Below are positions 5,319 to 9,908 of a stretch of DNA of 9,908 bases, piece after piece. The notes under the pieces are model-generated. The model was not told where the DNA came from and searched no databases. It saw only the letters and a list, made by a program, of their open reading frames with translations. Origin of the DNA: an uncultured Lachnospiraceae bacterium (GTDB lineage Bacteria; Bacillota; Clostridia; Lachnospirales; Lachnospiraceae); the NCBI GenBank assembly GCA_934434905.1, contig CAKSAI010000098.1, forward strand, positions 1 through 9,908. Direction: 5' to 3'. The translations under genes and the position numbers were made by a program. How positions within the stretch are numbered: the stretch's first letter is position 1; each line of letters starts with the position of its first letter.

Positions 5319-5734
5319 CAACAAAAATTATTTTAGTAGCGATCTTAATCTGCAGTATTCTGATTCCATTCGGGGTGTATCTGTTTGGAAAGAAGAAGAC
5401 GGGGGGCTTCAAAGCTGCCCTTGCCTTCAACGTGTTCTTTTTCTTCGGGACACTGGTAGTCTCGGATATTCTGCTTTTTAGCGGTAACGTGCAGGCCGCT
5501 ACCGGCGAGGCAGCTGCTGCGGCTTCCGCGGATGGATGGCGGTATCTGGCGGCGGCGTTGTCCACGGGACTTTCTTGTATCGGCGCCGGAATTGCAGTGG
5601 CAAGTGCTGCCAGTGCAGCATTGGGTGCATTGAGCGAGGATTCCAGCATTATGGGCAAAGCATTGATCTTTGTTGCTCTGGCTGAGTCTATTGCACTGTA
5701 TGGATTGTTGATCTCCTTCTCCATTTTAGGATAG
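5315..5734 (+). CDS. ntpK: V-type ATPase ion-carrying ring subunit K (proteolipid, c-type)
   Basis: Subunit K forms the rotating membrane ring. The 139-residue product has four hydrophobic segments (about 4-24, 33-56, 76-104 and 114-138). The C-terminal pair is the recognisable c-type hairpin: LSTGLSCIGAGIAVASAA, a polar loop ALSEDSSIMGK (105-115), and ALAESIALYGLLISF with the ion-binding carboxylate E124. The first pair does not resemble the second: it has no carboxylate in the equivalent place and only one acidic residue, D51. The second segment ends SGNVQA-ATGEAAAAASADG, which reads like a signal peptidase site before an Ala-rich linker. The mature subunit could thus have either four or two membrane helices. 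The Gln that helps bind Na+ in Enterococcus NtpK (SGIAQG) is V95 here, favouring H+ as the coupling ion; this is an inference. The stop is 10 nt before subunit F. Confidence 0.93.
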   Translation: MTTKIILVAILICSILIPFGVYLFGKKKTGGFKAALAFNVFFFFGTLVVSDILLFSGNVQAATGEAAAAASADGWRYLAAALSTGLSCIGAGIAVASAASAALGALSEDSSIMGKALIFVALAESIALYGLLISFSILG

Positions 5735-5744
5735 GGGTGATCCT

Positions 5745-6053
5745 ATGAAAATGTTTTTGATCAGCGATAACCGGGACACCTATACCGGTATGCGACTGGC
5801 CGGAGTGGCCGGCGTGGTGATCCATGAACGGGCGGAGGCGGAGCGGGCGGCTGCCCGTGTGCTTTCGGATCCCGAGATTGGGATTGTGCTGGTGACGGAG
5901 GTCTTGGGGCAGCGGTTTTCCGATATCTGGGATGATATCAAGCTGAACCGCAGAATGCCGCTGCTGGTGGAGATCCCGGATCGCCACGGAACCGGGCGTA
6001 AGGAGAACTTTATTACAGATTATGTCGGGCAGGCCATTGGGTTGAAACTGTGA
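5745..6053 (+). CDS. ntpG: V-type ATPase subunit F (NtpG in Enterococcus naming)
   Basis: Subunit F is a small rotor protein that sits on the central shaft subunit D. It has 102 residues against about 103 in Enterococcus NtpG, and the predicted fold is alternating beta and alpha (Rossmann-like). Family marks are the opening MKMFLISDNRDTYTGMRLAGV, the central GIVLVTEVLGQRF strand-helix, and the MPLLVEIPDRHG strand (about 71-82), followed by the conserved C-terminal helix ending DYVGQAIGLKL. The start at 5745 follows AGGGGTGATC, complementary to the 3' end of 16S rRNA. The gene lies between K and E, 21 nt before E. Its partner, subunit D, is not visible in this window. Confidence 0.92.
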   Translation: MKMFLISDNRDTYTGMRLAGVAGVVIHERAEAERAAARVLSDPEIGIVLVTEVLGQRFSDIWDDIKLNRRMPLLVEIPDRHGTGRKENFITDYVGQAIGLKL

Positions 6054-6074
6054 TGAGATGAGGAAGGAATCGTT

Positions 6075-6641
6075 ATGGAGCTTACAGAGAAGCTGAATAG
6101 TTTTTACACCGCGTCTATAGAGGCGGCAAACAAGCGCAGCAGCGATGAGATTGAGGAATTTCAGGCCTCCATGGATCAGCAGCTGGAGGAGTTTAAGAAG
6201 CGGAAACAGGCGGAAGCGGAGCTTCGCTGTCAGGTGGAAGAGGAGAAGCAGAGGCGGGAGATTAACCGCCGGGTTTCCGAGGCTCTCATCCGGCAGAAGC
6301 GGAACTTAAGCCAGGTACAGCAAGCCAGGAAAGAAGTGCTTTTTGACCGGGTGCGGGAGAAGCTTTCGGCATTCCAGAAGACGGAGGATTATGACGAATA
6401 TCTCCGTTCCAAGATCCGGATGGCGAAGGATTTCGCCAGAGAGGATGAGCTTATCATCTATCTGAATCCCTCGGACGCTGCGAAGAAGGAGAATTTAGAG
6501 CGGGAGTGCGGCTGTGTGCTTACGATAAGCCATGTAGACTTCGGCGGCGGAATCCGTGCGGTCGTGCATGCCAGAAATGTCCTGATCGATGAGTCCTTTC
6601 AGACAAAGCTGAAAAAAGAATGGGAGAATTATACCATATGA
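6075..6641 (+). CDS. ntpE: V-type ATPase peripheral-stalk subunit E
   Basis: Subunit E pairs with the G/H-type protein to form the peripheral stalks that hold the A3B3 head against rotation. The 188-residue length fits the family (about 185-200). Residues 15 to 105 are charged, Gln-, Glu- and Arg-rich coiled coil (EIEEFQASMDQQLEEFKKRK onward). The C-terminal 80 residues form the globular alpha/beta part that binds A and B, with LIIYLNPSDAAK, HVDFGGGIRAVVHARNVLID and a last helix FQTKLKKEWENY. The D-FGGGI-A pattern is characteristic of subunit E C-termini. The start at 6075 is supported by AGGAAGGAATCGTT. The stop TGA overlaps the ATG of subunit A, so the two are likely translationally coupled. 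Confidence 0.92.
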   Translation: MELTEKLNSFYTASIEAANKRSSDEIEEFQASMDQQLEEFKKRKQAEAELRCQVEEEKQRREINRRVSEALIRQKRNLSQVQQARKEVLFDRVREKLSAFQKTEDYDEYLRSKIRMAKDFAREDELIIYLNPSDAAKKENLERECGCVLTISHVDFGGGIRAVVHARNVLIDESFQTKLKKEWENYTI

Positions 6642-8404
6642 ATACAACTGGAATAATTTACAGTATCAACGGGCCAATCGTCACCATCCAGGGGAATCCC
6701 GGATTTCGCATGGCGGAGATGGTATATGTGGGTACAAACCGCCTGGTAGGAGAGGTTATCCGCCTTTCCAGGGAACAGACCACCATACAGGTATTTGAGG
6801 AGACAACGGGTCTTCGACCAGGGGAACTGGTGGAGGGCGAGGGAAAGGCTCTTAGTGTGACACTGGCACCGGGAATCCTTACGAATATATTTGATGGCAT
6901 TGAGCGGCCCCTTCGGGCCATCGCCCAGGTGGGAGGAGCTTTCATTCCACGGGGTGTCAATGTAGAGCTTCTGGATCGCTCAAGGCTGTGGGATACGAAG
7001 ATCACGGTAGCCGTTGGTGATACGGTCTATCCCGGAACGGTCATCGCAGAGGTACAGGAGACTTCTGCCATCACTCACCGGGTGATGATCCCGCCGGATG
7101 TACACGGTATTATCGTGCGGACTGTCATCAATGGAAAATACACCATTGATGATGAGATTGCGGTTCTTCAGCTGGACGATGGCAGCGAGAAGAGTCTTAC
7201 CATGACCCAGCAATGGCCCATCCGTGTGCCACGTCCGGTAAACCGCCGTTTCCCGGCAGACCGTCCATTGGTAACAGGACAGCGGATCTTAGACACGCTG
7301 TTTCCCATTGCAAAGGGCGGAACAGCGGCCATTCCCGGAGGCTTTGGCACCGGGAAAACCATGACCCAGCACCAGCTTGCCAAGTGGTCGGACGCCGATA
7401 TCATCATTTATATCGGTTGTGGGGAACGGGGAAACGAGATGACCAACGTACTGGAGGAATTCTCGGAGCTGACCGATCCCAAGTCCGGAAACCTTCTGCT
7501 GGATCGGACGGCACTGATCGCAAACACCTCCAATATGCCGGTGGCGGCCAGAGAGGCCAGCATCTATACCGGTATCACGTTGGCAGAGTATTACCGTGAT
7601 ATGGGCTATCATGTGGCGATCATGGCGGATTCAACCTCCCGGTGGGCGGAGGCACTGCGGGAGCTTTCCGGCCGTCTGGAGGAGATGCCGGCGGAGGAAG
7701 GCTTCCCGGCATACCTGGCATCCCGGTTGTCTGCCTTCTATGAGCGGGCAGGCTATGTGGAGAATCTAAACGGCAGTGACGGCAGTGTGACCATCATCGG
7801 GGCAGTGTCGCCACAGGGCGGTGATTTCTCGGAACCCGTGACGCAGAATACCAAGCGGTTTGTCCGCTGCTTCCTGGCTCTGGATAAGTCGCTGGCCTAT
7901 GCGCGCCATTACCCGGCTATTAACTGGCTTACCAGCTACACGGAATATTTGAACGATCTGGCCCCCTGGTACAATATCCATGTCGGTCAGAACTTTATCT
8001 ACTGCCGGAACGAGCTTTTGAATATCCTTACCACCGAGAGCAGGCTGAACGAGATCGTGAAGCTTATCGGCAGCGATGTTCTGCCGGACGATCAGAAGCT
8101 GGTGCTTGAGATCGCCAGGGTTATCCGTCTCGGCTTCCTGCAGCAGAACGCCTTTCACCCGGAGGATACTTACGTTCCTATGGAGAAGCAACTGAAGATG
8201 ATGGAAACCATTCTTTACCTCTATGAGAAGTGCAGGGCGCTCATTGCCATGAGCATGCCTATGGCATTGCTTCAGGAGGATCCCATCTTCGAGAAGGTAA
8301 TCGCGATTAAATATGAAGTAGGCAATAAGGAATTATACAAATTTGATGAATATCATACCATGATCGATACATTTTACCAGAAGATCCTGGAGAGTAACGC
8401 ATAG
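6638..8404 (+). CDS. ntpA: V-type ATPase catalytic subunit A
   Basis: Subunit A is the nucleotide-hydrolysing (or ATP-forming) subunit of the A3B3 head on the cytoplasmic side. It has 588 residues (Enterococcus NtpA about 593). In order: N-terminal beta-barrel (MNTTGIIYSINGPIVTIQG), the A-specific bulge domain (about 110-190), and the nucleotide-binding core. Visible motifs are the P-loop GGFGTGKT (234-241, K240 and T241), the catalytic Glu E263 in GCGERGNEMT, the Walker B Asp D331 in VAIMADSTSRW, and the IGAVSPQGGDFSEPV motif. The P-loop has GGFGTGKT where many family members have GPFGSGKT. I chose ATG at 6638, giving the usual MNTTG start and an ATGA overlap with subunit E; an in-frame ATG at 6620 has no ribosome site and would add six untypical residues. 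Confidence 0.97.
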   Translation: MNTTGIIYSINGPIVTIQGNPGFRMAEMVYVGTNRLVGEVIRLSREQTTIQVFEETTGLRPGELVEGEGKALSVTLAPGILTNIFDGIERPLRAIAQVGGAFIPRGVNVELLDRSRLWDTKITVAVGDTVYPGTVIAEVQETSAITHRVMIPPDVHGIIVRTVINGKYTIDDEIAVLQLDDGSEKSLTMTQQWPIRVPRPVNRRFPADRPLVTGQRILDTLFPIAKGGTAAIPGGFGTGKTMTQHQLAKWSDADIIIYIGCGERGNEMTNVLEEFSELTDPKSGNLLLDRTALIANTSNMPVAAREASIYTGITLAEYYRDMGYHVAIMADSTSRWAEALRELSGRLEEMPAEEGFPAYLASRLSAFYERAGYVENLNGSDGSVTIIGAVSPQGGDFSEPVTQNTKRFVRCFLALDKSLAYARHYPAINWLTSYTEYLNDLAPWYNIHVGQNFIYCRNELLNILTTESRLNEIVKLIGSDVLPDDQKLVLEIARVIRLGFLQQNAFHPEDTYVPMEKQLKMMETILYLYEKCRALIAMSMPMALLQEDPIFEKVIAIKYEVGNKELYKFDEYHTMIDTFYQKILESNA

Positions 8405-8416
8405 GAGGAGAGGCAT

Positions 8417-9787
8417 ATGGCAATCGAATATTTAGGTTTAAATGAGATCAACGGACCTCTCGTAGCGGTGGAGGGCATACAGGACGGCTTCTATGAGGAA
8501 ATGGTGGAGTTTACCGTGTCCGGCAATCAGCGGAAGCTGGGAAGAATCGTGGAGATCAGCAAGGACAAGGCGCTGATACAGGTATTTGAGAGTACGGATG
8601 AGATGGCTCTTGACAATACACACACGCGGCTGACCGGGCATCCCATGGAGCTGGGGCTTTCCGAAGAGATCCTGGGCCGTACATTCAATGGACTGGGCGA
8701 ACCTATCGATGGTCTTGGAAAGATCAAGCCGGAGTGTATGCGGGACGTCAACGGGCTGCCCTTAAATCCCTGTACCAGAGAATATCCCAGAAACTATATT
8801 CGAACCGGAATCTCTGCCATTGATGGGCTGACCACGCTGATCCGTGGACAGAAGCTTCCAATCTTCTCCGGGAACGGGCTGCCGCATGACCAGTTGGCGG
8901 CCCAGATCGTGGAACAGGCGTCCTTGGGAACGGATTCCGATGAGAAATTCGCCATTGTATTTGCCGCCATGGGCGTCAAGTATGATGTGGCAGAGTTCTT
9001 CCGCAGAACCTTCGAGGAGAGCGGTGCCAGCTCCCATGTGGCCATGTTCTTAAACTTAAGCAACGATCCGGTGGTGGAGCGGCTGATCACACCGAAGGTG
9101 GCCTTGACAGCCGCAGAGTATCTGGCATTTGAGAAGCATATGCACATCCTGGTGATCCTTACAGACATGACAGCCTTCGCGGAGGCCATGCGTGAGGTGT
9201 CCTCCCTGAAGGGAGAGATCCCCAGCAGAAAGGGGTTTCCGGGTTATCTCTACAGTGAACTGGCAGCGATCTACGAGCGTGCCGGGATCGTGAAGGGGGT
9301 GGATGGATCTGTGACCCAGATTCCCATCCTGACGATGCCGAACGATGATATTACGCATCCCATCCCGGATCTGACCGGATATATCACAGAGGGACAGATC
9401 GTGCTGGAGCGGTCGCTGCACCAGAAGAATATCTATCCGCCCATCAACGTGCTGCCGTCCCTGTCCCGGCTTATGAAGGACGGAATCGGGGCGAAATATA
9501 CCAGGGAGGACCACCAGGACGTAGCCAATCAGCTGTTTTCTTCCTATGCCAGAGTAGGCGAGGCCAGAGATCTGGCCAGCGTTATCGGCGAGGATGAGCT
9601 GTCGGCGGTGGATAAGAAGTATCTGGAGTTCGGGACGGCCTTTGAACGGGAGTTCGTCTCCCAGGGGGCAACGGAAAACCGGAGTATGGAGGAGACACTG
9701 GACATCGGATGGAAGCTTTTGCATATCCTGCCGAAGGAAGAACTGGACCGTATCGACACGAAGATTTTGGAAAAGTATTGGAAATAA
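8417..9787 (+). CDS. ntpB: V-type ATPase regulatory subunit B
   Basis: Subunit B alternates with A in the head and completes each nucleotide site. It has 456 residues (Enterococcus NtpB about 458), starting at ATG 8417 after AGGAGGAG. Family marks are GLNEINGPLVAVEGIQ at the N-terminal barrel, a degenerate P-loop region SGNGLPHDQLAAQIV without the catalytic Lys, FLNLSNDPVVERLITPK, the VILTDMTAFAEAMREVS segment, and PSRKGFPGYLYSELAAIYERAG. R351 in VLPSLSRL is the Arg finger that reaches into the site of subunit A, equivalent to R350 of the Enterococcus protein. The C-terminal helical domain is complete. No substitution of a key residue was seen. It is the last ATPase gene visible; 121 nt without a recognisable gene follow. 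Confidence 0.97.
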   Translation: MAIEYLGLNEINGPLVAVEGIQDGFYEEMVEFTVSGNQRKLGRIVEISKDKALIQVFESTDEMALDNTHTRLTGHPMELGLSEEILGRTFNGLGEPIDGLGKIKPECMRDVNGLPLNPCTREYPRNYIRTGISAIDGLTTLIRGQKLPIFSGNGLPHDQLAAQIVEQASLGTDSDEKFAIVFAAMGVKYDVAEFFRRTFEESGASSHVAMFLNLSNDPVVERLITPKVALTAAEYLAFEKHMHILVILTDMTAFAEAMREVSSLKGEIPSRKGFPGYLYSELAAIYERAGIVKGVDGSVTQIPILTMPNDDITHPIPDLTGYITEGQIVLERSLHQKNIYPPINVLPSLSRLMKDGIGAKYTREDHQDVANQLFSSYARVGEARDLASVIGEDELSAVDKKYLEFGTAFEREFVSQGATENRSMEETLDIGWKLLHILPKEELDRIDTKILEKYWK

Positions 9788-9908
9788 GTTTAAGCTTTTG
9801 TGAACAGATAACGTAGTACCTCTTCGAATGGAACATTTGTCTAAGCGAACCTTTTAGCAGAGGCGTTTTTAGCGGAGATGAAATCCAGCCCTTACGGAGA
9901 CTTAGGCG
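9788..9908. other. Non-coding stretch after ntpB with repeated TTAGC-GAG motif
   Basis: No start of subunit D or other convincing coding sequence is seen here. Related words recur: CTAAGCGAACC (9841-9851), TTTTAGCAGAG (9852-9862), TTTTAGCGGAG (9867-9877, 15 nt later) and CTTACGGAGACTTAGGCG (9891-9908). GTCTAAG (9839-9845) can pair with CTTAGGC (9901-9907), enclosing the repeats in a 7-bp outer stem with one G/T pair. It resembles intergenic repeat-like sequence I associate with Lachnospiraceae genomes, but I cannot name the element. It is cut by the window edge. There is no clear terminator. Confidence 0.35.

Noticed and set aside
6620..6637. Longer subunit A starting at 6620
   Set aside because: No ribosome site, and MNTTG at 6638 with the ATGA overlap fits the family better.
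9056..9724. 222-residue minus-strand open frame opposite subunit B
   Set aside because: Antisense to a fully conserved gene; a long shadow frame from codon bias, with no ribosome site seen.

Overview
The window looks like part of a chromosome from a spore-forming Clostridia species, most likely in or near Lachnospiraceae. The evidence is moderate GC content, strong AGGAGG-type ribosome binding sites, tightly packed genes, several short proteins of a kind I associate with that family, and a bacterial V/A-type ATPase operon. Genus and species cannot be read from this sequence.

Layout. Positions 1-479 hold the 3' end of a gene for an AAA-ATPase-like protein with a PD-(D/E)XK nuclease-like tail. 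A hairpin terminator separates it from a convergent two-gene unit of unknown function on the minus strand (1195-559). A small unknown gene follows on the plus strand (1284-1493), then a dense run of hairpins. Next, on the minus strand (1857-1627), is a 76-residue Cys/Gly/Asn-rich protein built from a 28-residue tandem repeat. Two of the minus-strand units have upstream sequences resembling promoters of mother-cell sporulation sigma factors: sigma-E-like ahead of 1195 and sigma-K-like ahead of 1857. I therefore read 559-1857 as a possible sporulation-linked cluster of small genes; this is inference.

From 2039 to 9787 runs a plus-strand V/A-type ATPase operon in the order G/H-type stalk, C, I, K, F, E, A, B. 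Spacing is -4 to +21 nt, with ATGA stop/start overlaps at I/K and E/A. A and B form the catalytic hexamer, C and F (with D) the central rotor, G/H and E the peripheral stalks, and I and K the membrane motor. Each key residue I looked for is present: P-loop K240 and E263 in A, the Arg finger R351 in B, R555 in I and E124 in K. Subunit D, normally just after B, is not found; B is followed by at least 121 nt of apparently non-coding, partly repetitive sequence up to the window edge.

The most interesting points are the small-gene cluster with its two sporulation-type promoter matches, the repeat protein, the unusual K subunit (a possible signal-peptide-like first half, and loss of the Na+-ligand Gln), and the gap where subunit D should be.
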